A stretch of 64,000 nucleotides of DNA from Bryobacterales bacterium (lineage in GTDB: Bacteria > Acidobacteriota > Terriglobia > Bryobacterales > UBA6623). Below are positions 1 to 10,800 of this stretch, piece after piece. The position numbers were made by a program, and so were the translations under genes. The notes beneath the pieces were generated by a model. That model made no database searches. It worked only from the letters and a program-made list of their open reading frames with translations, and had not been told where the DNA came from. Location: contig JAPPMG010000038.1 in the NCBI GenBank assembly GCA_028819215.1, forward strand, positions 1 through 64,000, given 5' to 3'. The number at the start of each line of letters is the position of its first letter. Position 1 is the stretch's first letter.

Positions 1-132
1 AGCCTCAACTGGCGTCGCACTTTGACTAGCGCCAAACAATTTAACGCTCATGGGGCAGAGCCCCCCGCCAGTCGCCGGCACGCAGTTGGCCCGGTGCCAA
101 GGCTGAGCTGCCGGTCCGTTTCCGGAACGGTG

Positions 133-2415
133 TCAGAACATCCGCTCTGCCGGGCGGACCGTGCCGAAGGACCCGACATTCGCGATCGCGAGGCTGATCC
201 GGATCTGGTTGTCGCTGCGGGCGTTGCCGATCGAGAGGCGCCGCAATTCCACGCTGAATCCGCAGCAGTCGGTGTTGTAGGTCAGCTGAGAGACGGCGTA
301 GAGGAAGATGCCTTGGCGGTAGTCGTAGACGTTGTGGAGCGTGGCATTCCAGCCGCGGCGGTTGTAGTCCCCGTAACGGACTCCCATCAGCAGCTGGTTG
401 CTTGCTGGGGTCAGCTCCCTGGGCACGCGGACTGAGCGGTGTCCCGCCATCGCGTAGATCTTGCGATTCACCTGAACTGTCGCGTCGGCCATCGTGTTGA
501 GGATCCTGTTGTGCAACGGATCGAGGTCGTTGCGCCAGCGGAGGGTCCAGCGGTTGGCCGGGGAAAGGTTAAGCGAGGTCGCGATGGGCGAATAGTTGCG
601 GGCCTCTGACAGGAAGGCGAACGATGAGAAGTCCAGCGTCGAGTGCAGCACGTTGCGGTATCCCGGCACGATCGCGCCCCCGAACTCCGGCTCGAAGTAA
701 CGCCTCTGCCACACCTCCAGGCTGGCGATTTCGCGCACCCTGCCGGTCGAGTCGTTCTTCGAGTACAGGCGATTCGTCACCGAAATCTCGGCTTCGTTGG
801 TGTTGTGGATCAGGTCCTTGGCGTCGAAGCGGATCACGCTGTCAAAGTCTTCGATGCCACGCGTGTATCGGTAGCGCAGGCGCGGCTCGATCACGTGCTT
901 GACGCGGTCGCCGAGCCACTTTGGAGAGCGGTAGACACGCTCCAGTGCTGGGAGGGTGAGATCGGCCGAGAACTCTCCTGTTCGTCGATATAGGTTCTCG
1001 CCGGCGAGCCCGTCAGGGGTGCGGCGCTGGCCGTAAGCCATCGCTCGGGCACCGAGTGTCGGAGTGAGGGTGAAGCCCTTGAACGAGAGCCTGCTCGACA
1101 CCCGCGGGAAGAACATGCCTCGCTGGACGAAGCGCCGCGTCTGGAAACTGCGCTGCGTGCGGCTGATCAGGTCCAGCGACGAGTCGAAGCTAAACCACAG
1201 CGGCACCGACTTCGGCCCGAAAGCCTTGGGCCGGCTGTTGAATTCGATGGCGGGTAGCTTGCGGATGACGATGTTGTCGTCGCGAGCGACGCTCTGGAAG
1301 TGCTCATTGCGCAGCAGAGAGACATTGAATGAGTACGTCGAGAAGTTCTTGGACACGAATCCGATGGAGCGAATTTGCGAGAAGACTGCCTCCTCGTAGG
1401 TCTGCGTGAAGGCTTGGCGGAATTCGAGCGAGCTGAGGTAGTGCAGGTCGGCGACGCCGCGCCAGCCCTCGCCGAACGTCACTTGGCCGCGCATGTCGAA
1501 CGAGTTGCCGCCCTGCTTGAGCCTGCCCCCGTCGTCGAGTTCCCTGCCGCGATCGCGCACGTCGAAGAACACTGCGTCGAAGCTCGAGTTCTTGGTCGGG
1601 CGGCCGCGCAGGCTGGCGTTGGTCGCGAGTCCGCGCGCGGTGAACAGGGTTGCGCCCACGGTAGCGTCATAGCTGCGGTTGATCGCCCAGTAGTAGGCCT
1701 GCCCCAAGATGCGACCGAAGCGAGAGCTGTTGCCGATCGTAGGCGTCAAGAAGCCGCTCTGCCGCGGCATGCGCTTGAGCGACTTTCTGAAATATGGCAT
1801 GTACAGCAGCGGGATGCCGCGCAAGCGCAGCAGTCCGTTGCGCACGATTGCCGAGCCGCCCGGAGTGAGTTCAGACTTAGCTGCGCTGAGAGTCCACCAC
1901 GGGCTGTCGGGGTTGCAGTTCGTGAGCGTGCCGTCGTGGATCGTGTAATGCTCGCCCGCCTTGATTACCAGCGGGGCCTCGAACTGGAACGGGTTGTCGG
2001 TCGTGAGCAGGCGGGGCCCGCCCTGGCTGGCAGAAGCCGCTCTGCCGCGGGCTCCATAGAACGTGCCCAGCTCGGTGCGCAGGTTGTAGGCCAGCTTGTC
2101 CGCCCGCAGGTCTTGGTCCCCGTCCAGCGTGCGGTAGTGGATGTTGCCGTCTGCTTTGAGATCCCCGGTCGATTCGTTGTACTCGACGATATCTGCCGTC
2201 AGGACGACACTCTTGAAGCGCACTTCGACATCCCCCGTCGCGACCCTCAGAGGGCCGTCGGAGCGTTGTTCGAACGACCGGATTTCGACCGCGTGCTGGA
2301 CGAATGGGGCTCGTGCCGTCGACGGCGCGCCTCCCACTGGGTCCGGCAGCTGGCCGGATGCGGGAGCGGCCGAGGAAGCCATCATTGCCAGCGGAATCCA
2401 GAACGCGCGGCTCAT
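133..2415 (-). CDS. lptD: LPS assembly outer-membrane protein LptD
   Basis: LptD is the outer-membrane barrel that inserts lipopolysaccharide into the outer leaflet, working with LptE and the Lpt bridge. The protein has a Sec signal (MSRAFWIPLAMMASSAAPASG), then an LptA/OstA-like beta-jellyroll stretch of about 120 residues (VATGDVEVRFKSVVLTAD is typical), then a long barrel region that includes the family-typical segment LLYMPYFRKSLKRMPRQSGF. It ends in phenylalanine, as outer-membrane barrels usually do. I chose the ATG at 2415 because it opens a clean signal peptide. An in-frame GTG at 2448 would add 11 basic residues. About 760 residues is normal for the family. Neither start has a clear Shine-Dalgarno sequence. 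The gene stands alone and diverges from the haem-protein gene at 2911. Confidence 0.9.
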   Translation of the reverse strand: MSRAFWIPLAMMASSAAPASGQLPDPVGGAPSTARAPFVQHAVEIRSFEQRSDGPLRVATGDVEVRFKSVVLTADIVEYNESTGDLKADGNIHYRTLDGDQDLRADKLAYNLRTELGTFYGARGRAASASQGGPRLLTTDNPFQFEAPLVIKAGEHYTIHDGTLTNCNPDSPWWTLSAAKSELTPGGSAIVRNGLLRLRGIPLLYMPYFRKSLKRMPRQSGFLTPTIGNSSRFGRILGQAYYWAINRSYDATVGATLFTARGLATNASLRGRPTKNSSFDAVFFDVRDRGRELDDGGRLKQGGNSFDMRGQVTFGEGWRGVADLHYLSSLEFRQAFTQTYEEAVFSQIRSIGFVSKNFSTYSFNVSLLRNEHFQSVARDDNIVIRKLPAIEFNSRPKAFGPKSVPLWFSFDSSLDLISRTQRSFQTRRFVQRGMFFPRVSSRLSFKGFTLTPTLGARAMAYGQRRTPDGLAGENLYRRTGEFSADLTLPALERVYRSPKWLGDRVKHVIEPRLRYRYTRGIEDFDSVIRFDAKDLIHNTNEAEISVTNRLYSKNDSTGRVREIASLEVWQRRYFEPEFGGAIVPGYRNVLHSTLDFSSFAFLSEARNYSPIATSLNLSPANRWTLRWRNDLDPLHNRILNTMADATVQVNRKIYAMAGHRSVRVPRELTPASNQLLMGVRYGDYNRRGWNATLHNVYDYRQGIFLYAVSQLTYNTDCCGFSVELRRLSIGNARSDNQIRISLAIANVGSFGTVRPAERMF

Positions 2416-2910
2416 CAGCGGTGCGGTACTGCGCCGTCGAGGGCGCACAACGTCAACAGTCGAGACCCTTCGAGCGCTAGTGGCAGTTCCTTAGGCAAGT
2501 CTAGCTTGAACTGCTGCCGCGCTTTCCGGGCGCGGCTCTTCCGCCAGCGCACTCACCTGCGCGTGGCTCCCTGAACCTATTCGCCGGGAGTGCGTCATCT
2601 AGCCACTCTCTGCAGCCAACTTCCCTCGCACCGTCTGGCCCCGGTGCCTCTGGAACTGAAGATCGCATCAGGCGCCCCATGGCCTGGCCGAGCTCGGATG
2701 CGACATGGACGAAGCGCTCGTCGTGACGGTGATAGGTAGCTCGGAAAAACTGCTCGATCCCAAAGCGGATAATCCCGAAACACAATCCGGGTACTGGATT
2801 GCGAAACCCAAAATGCTCAAGCTGCATCTATCCTTAAGACTGGCTCTTTCTGGCGCAAGTGCGAGGTTCGTGTGTTAGTGTCATACGCGGGGATTGACAA
2901 GAAGAGTAAA
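2416..2910. other. Intergenic region between divergent genes
   Basis: About 495 bases separate lptD from the CxxCH protein gene, so the region should hold both promoters. I found no convincing paired -35/-10 boxes. A minus-strand open frame at 2501-2827 (108 codons) has no recognisable domain and an arginine/proline-rich, shadow-like composition, so I do not call it a gene. Confidence 0.5.
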
Positions 2911-5900
2911 ATGGCCCTGATGTGTGCATCCCTCATGCGGTTGCTCGCATGGCCCTTGGCATTGTCCTTGGGCGTCTCCGTCGCCGGAGCAGAACCCGCC
3001 TACGATGAGTTCGAGCGCGTCCAGGCCGAGGAGGAGCGACTCCGGTCTGAGCATGAGCGCGACCTCTTTCTGCAAGGCATCCTAGAGGCGCGGCGCCAAG
3101 CGGCTCACGAGCGCTTGGAGGACGCCGCTAGCACGATTCAGCCGGAGGCCTTCTGTCCGGCCTTGGTCAGCCAGAGTCCCGCGCCGCGCACATTCCGGAA
3201 GCGCATCGCGGGCCCCTTGCAGCCTAGGTTCGCACCGCCACCGCGCCAGCCTTGGAAGGGTGTCGCGTCGCCGGAGGAAGCCCCGAGCACTCTGTTCAGC
3301 GACTACATTTCAACGCCGGTCGTGCAGTCGAAGTGCATCTACTGCCACGTCGAAGGAGGGGCTTCCGGCCATACGCGGCTGGTGCTCACGTCTCAGGACG
3401 TGGATGGGCACGCCGCCACCAACTTGGCTGTATTCCAGAACTTCGTTGACACCGTCGAGGGCGGGGCCGACCTGATCCTCAACAAGATCCAGGGAGCCGA
3501 GGCCCACGGCGGGGGCGTCCAAGTGGTGGCCGGATCGACCGACTTCGCCAACATGGAGCGGTTCCTGCGCGCATTGGGAGGCGAGACCAGATCCGGGCTG
3601 ATCTCCCCAGACGAGCTCTTCAACGGCGTCACCCTCGCAACGTCTGCCAAGACGCTGCGCCGCGCGGCGCTGCTGTTTGCCGGAAGGCTTCCCACTCAAG
3701 CCGAGCTGAACGCCGTGACATTCGGCAACAAGGCTACCCTGCGGCGAACGATCAGGGGCTTGATGACCGGCCCGGGATTTCACGACTTCCTGATCCGCTC
3801 GGCCAATGACCGGTTGCTGACGGACGCGGAGCGAAGAACCGTGATCCCGAATAACGAGCCACGGTTTGTCGACCACACAAACAAGCTCTGGGAACTGGCC
3901 GATGCGGCCGTCAAGAATGGCTATGACCGTCTGAGCCGATATCCGCCGTATCGCTTCTACTCCAGCGCCGTGCAATACGGTTTCGCGCGCGCTCCACTGG
4001 AACTCATCGCCCACGTCGTCGAGAACGATCTTCCGTACACCGAGATCTTGACGGCGGACTACATCATGGCGAATCCCCAGGCTGCGCTCGCGTATGGCGC
4101 GGACACGGAGTTCGACAACCCCGAGAATCCGACCGAATTCAAGCCCTCAGAGATTCTCAGCTACTACAGAAGGAACAATACCCAGATCGTGGAGCAGGAC
4201 CCGATGCGCGGGCGGAGAGTGATCAATCCGGGCAATCTCCCCACGGACTACCCCCATGCCGGAGTCCTCAACACGACGGTCTTCTTGAGGCGCTACCCGA
4301 CGACTCCGACCAATCGCAATCGGGCTCGGTCCCGCTGGACCTACTACCACTTCCTAGGCTTCGACATCGAGAAGTCCGCGGCGCGAACGACGGATCCAGT
4401 CGCCTTGGCGGACACCAACAACCCGACGATGAACAATCCCGCGTGCACCGTCTGCCATATTCCGATGGACCCGGTTGCCGGCGCGTATCAGAACTACGGC
4501 AACGACGGCCTGTACCGAGACAAGCGCGGAGGGATGGACTCCTTGCCGACGCTGTACAAGTACCCCAAGGACGGAACGACTTCCCCGTACCAGCGAGGCG
4601 ACACTTGGTTCCGGGACGTGCGTGCGCCGGGCTTCGACGGCATGACAGCCCCTAGCGCTGACAACAGCCTGCAGTGGCTGGCGGAGAAGATGGTTGCGGA
4701 CGAGAGGTTCGCCAGCGCGGCCGTCCGGTTCTGGTGGCCCGCGGTCATGGGCGTGGAACTCGTCGAGCCTCCCACGGAATCCTCCGATTCCGATTTCAAC
4801 GTGATGCTGGCCGCTTCCTCGGCGCAGGCCCTTGAGATCGACGCGCTTGCCCAGTCGTTCCGCGACGGGTTCGATGGCGGCACGCCGTACAACGCGAAGG
4901 ACCTGCTGACTGAGATCGCCCTTTCCCCGTGGTTCCGGGCCGAGTCGGTCACGGGTGATGACGAGACTCGGATGGCCGCTCTCCGAGACGCCGGCGTCGC
5001 GCGGCTACTGACGCCAGAAGAGCTCGTAGCGAAGACAGATGCGATCACCGGCTACGTTTGGGGCAGGCGCTTCCAGTTGCCTTTCGGGTTCGAAGAACCT
5101 AGGAGCAAGCTCCATAATCCGGCGAGCTATGCCGGCTACCAACTGCTCTACGGGGGGATCGACTCGAACGGGATCACCGAGCGCACCGGCGACATGACGG
5201 CCCTGATGGCGTCGGTCGCCCAGAGCCACGCCGTGGAGGTGAGCTGCCCGATCGTCCGCCGGGAATTCTTCTACTGGCCAGACGAGCATCGCTTGCTCTT
5301 TGACGGGATCAGTCGGCTAGACACCCCGTTGTCGGAAGCGGGAGGGTTTTTTGAGATCACGGCCACGTCGGAGGATGCTCAGCAGCTGGTCGCCTTGGAA
5401 GTTTCGCTCTCGGCAGGATCCCAGACGGTCAATCTGGCGTTCACGAACAACAATACCTTCGGGCAGAAGGACAGTGAGGGGAACAACCTTGATCGCAACC
5501 TGAACCTGGATCGGCTGGTTGTCCGCGATAGCAACGGGGCGGCCGTATCCGAGGTGGAACTGGAGACGCTCGACAGGCAGAGCTGCGGCTACCCGAGGCC
5601 GAGGGCAGGCATCTACTTTATGAGGGGCAATTGCACTTTGCAGGTTCCGGTACAGGTCGCGTCGAGCGGTGAATATACCGTTGAGATCCAGGCCTACCAA
5701 GACCAGGCTGGCGACCAGGCCGCTCGCTTGGAGGTCGACGTGCGATCGGAAAGCCGCCGTCCGCGAGGCGAGATGGCGATCCGCCGGAAACTGGCCGACC
5801 TGCACGCAAAGCTCTACGGCGTAACAGTGGGGGTCTATTCCACTGATGTCAACGAGGCTTTCGACCTCTTTCTCGAGGTATGGAACCGCAGGCGGACTTC

Positions 5901-6141
5901 GGGCGACGAGGGATTCTTCAACGGGCAGCTCACGTGTAACGGCGGTGCAGACCATGGCTACTTCGAGGGCCTTGCCCCCGACGCACTGTTCTTCCAATCC
6001 GGCGGAGCCAGCAACCTCGACAGCGATGCCGTACGAGCATTCGCGAGAGAGATGAACATCGCCGATTCGAACCACATCGCCGAGGCCTGGGTCGTAACCT
6101 TGGCGTATATGCTGGCCGACTATCGGTACCTGTACTTCTAG
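2911..6141 (+). CDS. Exported CxxCH (haem c) protein, DUF1592/DUF1588-family-like, with CBM60-like motif
   Basis: About 1,076 residues from the ATG at 2911. An in-frame GTG at 2872 is also open, but 2911 opens the signal peptide (LLAWPLALSLGVSVAGAEP). Two CxxCH haem-c-type motifs are visible: CIYCH at about residue 142 and CTVCH at about 512. The second, followed by IPMDPVAGAYQNYG, resembles the cysteine motif of the planctomycete-type DUF1592/DUF1588/DUF1585 proteins. Near residues 841-867 is FTNN followed by DRNLNLD, which resembles the calcium-binding FTND...DRNL.vD signature of CBM60 xylan-binding modules. Together these suggest a periplasmic or surface redox protein that docks on polysaccharide; this function is inference. 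The stop overlaps the ribosome-binding site of the DUF1501 gene, so the two are almost certainly co-translated. Many DUF1592-type genes in other phyla have the same DUF1501-type partner. Confidence 0.75.
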   Translation: MALMCASLMRLLAWPLALSLGVSVAGAEPAYDEFERVQAEEERLRSEHERDLFLQGILEARRQAAHERLEDAASTIQPEAFCPALVSQSPAPRTFRKRIAGPLQPRFAPPPRQPWKGVASPEEAPSTLFSDYISTPVVQSKCIYCHVEGGASGHTRLVLTSQDVDGHAATNLAVFQNFVDTVEGGADLILNKIQGAEAHGGGVQVVAGSTDFANMERFLRALGGETRSGLISPDELFNGVTLATSAKTLRRAALLFAGRLPTQAELNAVTFGNKATLRRTIRGLMTGPGFHDFLIRSANDRLLTDAERRTVIPNNEPRFVDHTNKLWELADAAVKNGYDRLSRYPPYRFYSSAVQYGFARAPLELIAHVVENDLPYTEILTADYIMANPQAALAYGADTEFDNPENPTEFKPSEILSYYRRNNTQIVEQDPMRGRRVINPGNLPTDYPHAGVLNTTVFLRRYPTTPTNRNRARSRWTYYHFLGFDIEKSAARTTDPVALADTNNPTMNNPACTVCHIPMDPVAGAYQNYGNDGLYRDKRGGMDSLPTLYKYPKDGTTSPYQRGDTWFRDVRAPGFDGMTAPSADNSLQWLAEKMVADERFASAAVRFWWPAVMGVELVEPPTESSDSDFNVMLAASSAQALEIDALAQSFRDGFDGGTPYNAKDLLTEIALSPWFRAESVTGDDETRMAALRDAGVARLLTPEELVAKTDAITGYVWGRRFQLPFGFEEPRSKLHNPASYAGYQLLYGGIDSNGITERTGDMTALMASVAQSHAVEVSCPIVRREFFYWPDEHRLLFDGISRLDTPLSEAGGFFEITATSEDAQQLVALEVSLSAGSQTVNLAFTNNNTFGQKDSEGNNLDRNLNLDRLVVRDSNGAAVSEVELETLDRQSCGYPRPRAGIYFMRGNCTLQVPVQVASSGEYTVEIQAYQDQAGDQAARLEVDVRSESRRPRGEMAIRRKLADLHAKLYGVTVGVYSTDVNEAFDLFLEVWNRRRTSGDEGFFNGQLTCNGGADHGYFEGLAPDALFFQSGGASNLDSDAVRAFAREMNIADSNHIAEAWVVTLAYMLADYRYLYF

Positions 6142-6145
6142 GAGG
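6141..6145 (+). promoter_or_regulatory. Ribosome-binding site overlapping the upstream stop
   Basis: GGAGG lies five bases before the ATG at 6151, and its first base is the last base of the upstream TAG stop. It favours ATG 6151 over the in-frame GTG at 6148 and indicates translational coupling. Confidence 0.75.
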
Positions 6146-6150
6146 ACGTG

Positions 6151-7437
6151 ATGAATCGGCGTAGCTTCATGCAGGTGATGGCAGGCGTGGGGGCCGTGAC
6201 GGGCTTCCGCGTCCCGCTCGCGAAGGCCACGGACTACCGGGGCAAGCTGTTCGTATTCGTTCAAGCCCGCGGCGGCTGGGACCCGACCAGCTTGTGCGAC
6301 CCGAAGACCAACGTCGCTGGCGAGCCGATCATCAACCACTGGGCGGAGGCTGCCGAGGTGCGTCAAGCGGGCAACATTCGCTATGCTCCGTTCGCGAAGA
6401 ACCAGGCCTTCTTTGACAAGTACTACCAGCGCATCCTAGTTGTGAACGGCGTGGATGCCCAGACGAATTCCCACTCGGCTGGCGTCACCCACAACTGGAG
6501 CGGGCGGATCTCGGAAGGCTACCCAACGACGACGGCCCTCCTTGCCGCTCACAACGGCGCGGGCCTTTCGATGCCCTACCTGAGCTTTGGAGGGTTCTCG
6601 AACACGGCCGGAGTCGCCGTGTTCACCCGGCTGAACAATCCAGGCGAAATCCGGAACATCGCCAAGCCGGAACTGTTGGGCGGGGACTCGACCCGTAGGC
6701 CATATTTCAGCGCAGAAGATTGGACGTCATTTACACGCCACCGCGACAAGCGAATGGCTCGCCTTGCGGCGGCTCCCAATCTCATGCCCAGAGACGCCCG
6801 AAATAGGGAACTGTACGCTGCGGCCTTGGACGTGGACGCGGCCGAGGGGCTCAGGTCGTTCGCCGACATGATTCCCAGCGATCGCGAGCTGAACCAGGTG
6901 GAGGAGTACGGTTTGTATCGCAGCTCCCTCAAGCGGCAAGCACAGCTGACAGTGCTCGCCTTCAAGGCCGGCGTCGCCGTGAGCGCGGACCTGTTCATGG
7001 GCGGCTTCGACACGCATGACAATCACGACCCGGACCAGAACTGGCTGCTGGGAAATCTCACGGACTCGATCGACTACCTGTGGGACTACGCAGAACTCCA
7101 CGGAGTCGCGGACCGCATGGTGGTCGTGATGGGGTCGGATTTCGGTCGGACCAATAAGTACAACTCCGACCTAGGGAAGGATCACTGGCCGATCGGCAGC
7201 TTCATCATCATGGAGAAGAACCAGGGATGGACGAACCGTGTGATCGGCGAGACGGACGAGCTGCACTTTGCTTACAAGGTCGATCCTACGACCCTGCAGC
7301 GGAACGACGCGGGGGGAACGCGGATCCATCCCAAGCACATCCACAAGGCCCTGCGAAAGTACCTAGGCGTCGGGGACACTGCAAATAGCCTGCGGTTCCC
7401 GTTCAACAACACCGAAGAGCTGCCGCTGTTCTCTTAG
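6151..7437 (+). CDS. Tat-exported DUF1501 family protein
   Basis: 428 residues starting with a twin-arginine signal (NRRSFMQVMAGVGAVTGF). The body shows the DUF1501 pattern, a relative of the alkaline phosphatase/sulfatase fold: FVFVQARGGWDPTSLCDP near the start, GGFDTHDNH in the middle and VVMGSDFGRTNKYN towards the end. No enzyme activity is established for the family. DUF1501 genes commonly sit directly after DUF1592/DUF1553-type cytochrome-like genes, as here with a nine-base gap. The protein is probably folded with a cofactor or metal in the cytoplasm and then exported to work with its partner. The family call is secure; the function is not known. Confidence 0.85.
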   Translation: MNRRSFMQVMAGVGAVTGFRVPLAKATDYRGKLFVFVQARGGWDPTSLCDPKTNVAGEPIINHWAEAAEVRQAGNIRYAPFAKNQAFFDKYYQRILVVNGVDAQTNSHSAGVTHNWSGRISEGYPTTTALLAAHNGAGLSMPYLSFGGFSNTAGVAVFTRLNNPGEIRNIAKPELLGGDSTRRPYFSAEDWTSFTRHRDKRMARLAAAPNLMPRDARNRELYAAALDVDAAEGLRSFADMIPSDRELNQVEEYGLYRSSLKRQAQLTVLAFKAGVAVSADLFMGGFDTHDNHDPDQNWLLGNLTDSIDYLWDYAELHGVADRMVVVMGSDFGRTNKYNSDLGKDHWPIGSFIIMEKNQGWTNRVIGETDELHFAYKVDPTTLQRNDAGGTRIHPKHIHKALRKYLGVGDTANSLRFPFNNTEELPLFS

Positions 7438-7636
7438 GCGGCGCTGATCCGCAACCACTGGCAGAGCGAGAACTGCCTGCGCTCCGTTCGCTCCGCTCCC
7501 TCCCCGGCCGCCTCAGGCACCATCGCGGGGAAGGAGGGACTCCGCCAAGCCTGCGGCGGATGCCCCCCAGATCTGTGAATTTTGTTGGTTATTGGCAGAT
7601 TTCTGAGAACTAGCCGTTGGAATAGCAAGATCTGCG

Positions 7637-7665
7637 TTGACCAGACGGCCCGGTGGCCCTATGAT
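7637..7665 (+). promoter_or_regulatory. Sigma70-like promoter of the TonB-dependent receptor
   Basis: TTGACC (7637-7642), a 17-base spacer, then TATGAT (7660-7665). Each box matches the consensus at five of six positions with ideal spacing. Transcription would begin near 7672. Confidence 0.65.
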
Positions 7666-7792
7666 GCGGCCAGCCGAACGGGCTGAGTGCCGGACAGGCG
7701 CCAGCGGATCCGGCCAGAACGATCACTGAACTGAGCTCTTGGTTGCATCAACTCGGACCTCGCCCGTGACCGAATCGGCTACGGAACCCTCC

Positions 7793-7800
7793 AGGGAGGA
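7793..7800 (+). promoter_or_regulatory. Ribosome-binding site deciding the receptor start
   Basis: AGGGAGGA ends four bases before the ATG at 7805. The frame is open from a TTG at 7739, but this site and the signal peptide directly after it fix the start at 7805. Confidence 0.8.
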
Positions 7801-7804
7801 CGAA

Positions 7805-10800
7805 ATGCAATCCAAGACAAGACTGTACGCGATCCTAGCCGCGTTATTCGCTTGCGCCGCAACGCTGACTGCACAGGTCGACACGGGGGTGCTGAGCGGC
7901 ACTGTTTCCGACGCCTCGGGAGCGGTCATTCCGGGTGCGAGCGTGGAGGTCCTCAACACCGCCACGAACTACCTGTTGACGCGGGAGTCGAACGCTTCCG
8001 GATTGTACGTCTCACCTCCCCTGCCACCGGGACCGTACCGAATCACGATTTCCAGCGAGGGCTTTCGGACGGTAGCGAAAGAAGTCGCGCTGAACCTGTC
8101 CGAGAGAATCGCGGTCGACTTCGAGCTCGAAATCGGTGCCGTGGCCGAGTCGGTCGACGTGGAAGCCATCGGGGCGGTCCTGCAGACCGAGACCGCCACT
8201 TTGAGCACGTTGCGCTCTGAGGAGGAGGTCAAGGAACTCCCGAACATCTCCCGGAACTTCGTGGACCTGATGCGCTACAGCGCTGGAGTTGTCTTGGCCC
8301 AACCTCACAACTCCGGCCTGCCGCTGTCTCAGATTCGCGGTAGCACGGTGTCGTCTGTGAACGGCGGGCACATGACGGACAACAACTTCGTGATCGACGG
8401 CCTCCAGAACAACAGCAACCATCAGGGCCAAGGCGTGATGGTGTTCCCTGAGATCGAAGCGCTCGAGCAATACCGCGTGGAGACTTCCGCACCGGACGCA
8501 CGGTATGGACGAACGGGCGGGACGCTGAACATGGGCTACAAGTCGGGCACCAACGAATTCCACGGATCGGCCTTCTGGTTTCTGCGCAACGATGCCCTCG
8601 ACGCGAGGAATTTCTTCAATACCGGCGACAAGACCCCGCTGAAGAGGAACATGGCGGGTGCCACGCTCGGCGGGCCACTCGGTCGCAAGGACGGCTCGAC
8701 GTTCTTCTTCCTCTCGTACGAGGGGACGCGAACACGTCAGAACACCACGAACATCGCAAGCGTGCCAACGGATCTGATGAGGACTGGAGACTTCAGCGAG
8801 GTGACCGGCCGGAACCGCATATTTGATCCGCTCACATCGACTCGGAACGAGGCGGACAGGCTCGTCCGTGAGCCGTTCGCGAACAATTCGATTCCGGATG
8901 CACGCTTCAGCCCACAGGGGCTGGCGGCCCTGCGGCACTTTCCAGATCCGACGGATCCCGGCCTCGCGGCCAACTTCACCACCGCTGCCAGCAACACACA
9001 AGATACCGACCAAGGCACGGTCAAGATCGATCGGGACTTCAGCGGAGGATCGCGCGGATTCTTCCGCCTGACGAGAGGCCGGGCCGATTTCGTCAACGGG
9101 TTCGCCAATATCCTGGGTCCGGAAGCAACGCCTTTTGTCCGAGTCCAGGCACCCTCGTCACAGATCGTGATCAGCCACACGCAGATCATCAGTCCCAGAA
9201 CCATCAATCAAGTCCGCGTCGGATTCACGCGCGAGAACTTGACGGCCGTTTCTCTGAACGGCGGCCGCAACACCGCCGAGGAGTTTGGCATCCCGAACGT
9301 AAACGTGGATGAGTACACGACCGGGCTGTCCGCCATTACCGCCGCCGGGTACCCACGCCTGGGAGACAACTTTTGGAACCCGGCGATCCTGCCAATGAAC
9401 AACATTCAGTTCAGCGACAACTTCGAGATGACGCGCGGCAACCACAGCTTCCGGTTCGGGTTCGATGCGGTGCGTCGCCACACCAACGGCTTCCAGACTT
9501 CCAGGCCTCGAGGAGACTTCGGATTCTCTCTCAGATTCACGAACAATCCAGCCAACGCTAGGAACACGGGATTCGGCCCTGCTGAGCTGCTGCTTGGCAA
9601 ACCCGCTACGGTCCTGCTCGTGTACATGCAAGGAACTCGCGGAATGCGTAGGACCGACTACGCGGCCTACTTCCAAGATGACTGGAAGGTGAATCAGAGA
9701 TTCACGCTCAACCTCGGGCTCCGCTGGGACCTTCTGGCGGACTACCCGCAAACCGAAGTCGGCGACAGGCTGATCCAGTTCGATGTAGAGTCTGGGAATC
9801 CTGCTCCGGTCAACGAAGGCCCGTTCCCATGGAGAAGTGGCATTGCGAATGATCTGAACAACTGGGCGCCACGCGTAGGGATGGCGTACCGCATCGGGAA
9901 CGGCACTGTCATTCGCGCCGCCTACGGCATCTACTACAACGGCCAGCCGATTCACCTCAACGCGGGCCTACTCTCGCAAGCACCCTTCTTCACAAACACG
10001 CGAGTCGTCAACGCCCAAGGCGATTTTGAGGGCGCCCGAGGCCTGGCCGACGGCCCGCTCCGGACCAGGGAGCTCCTTTCTCCGGGGCAGAGCCGGCGGG
10101 GCTACGATCCCAACAGCTATGCCATTCCGTACATGCAGCAATGGAACATTGCGATCCAGCAGCAGATTCCCGCCCAGCAGCAGCTGACCGTTGCTTACGT
10201 TGGATCGAAGGCAACTGCGCTGCGCCAGGGGATCAACTTCAACCAGGCCGTGCCGGGAGCCGGGCCCGTTGCCAGTCGCCGACGCTGGCCGAGTCACGCG
10301 AACGTCCTCATCGTGCAGACCCGAGGCAATTCCAACTATCACAGCCTCCAAACCACTCTCCGCAAGCACTTTTCCAGAGGCTTGCAGTACCAACTCAACC
10401 ACACGTGGGCGCACAACATCGACGAATCAACCGGTGGCCTGCCGATCACGGACTTGTCCGGGAATCGGGCCAACAGCAGCCTGGATCTTCGCCATTCGGT
10501 CAACGCCACCGTTGGATATGATCTGCCGATCGGCGGCGGCAAGGCGCTGCTCGGCGACGCATCCGGCGTGCTCGACCAGATCGTCGGCGGATGGAAGATC
10601 AACGGGGTGATGACTCTCACGGACGGCTATTGGTTCAGCCCAGCCGGGCCGAATACGCTGAACATTGGCGAAGGAACCCGGCCGGATCGGATTGCCGACG
10701 GAAATCTGCCTGACAACCAGCAGACGATTCAGCGGTGGTTCGACACCGAGGCATTCGTGGCACCGGGCTTCCGGCTGTGGGGCAACTCGGGCCGCAACGT

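Larger units (their letters stand above)
7438..7804 (+). other. Leader and promoter region of the TonB-dependent receptor
   Basis: This 367-base gap holds a strong sigma70-like promoter (7637-7665) and about 130 bases of predicted untranslated leader. A six-pair hairpin (TCCGCC at 7541-7546, GGCGGA at 7555-7560) lies about 100 bases after the DUF1501 stop and could help end the upstream transcript, but it lacks a T-tract. The minus-strand open frame at 7434-7628 has no recognisable content. Confidence 0.5.

Noticed and set aside
52-64. GGGGC/GCCCC hairpin below the lptD stop
   Set aside because: Loop of only three bases and no T-tract on the lptD strand; too weak to call a terminator.
1375-2574. 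399-codon open frame opposite lptD
   Set aside because: It lies antisense to a well-supported LptD, is rich in Arg/Ala and has no domain. GC-rich codon bias makes long antisense frames by itself.
2501-2827. 108-codon minus-strand frame in the lptD/CxxCH-gene gap
   Set aside because: No ribosome-binding site, no domain, and low-complexity end; possible but unsupported.
5317-6366. 349-codon minus-strand open frame
   Set aside because: It crosses the end of the CxxCH gene and the DUF1501 start and has no domain; it is a shadow of both.
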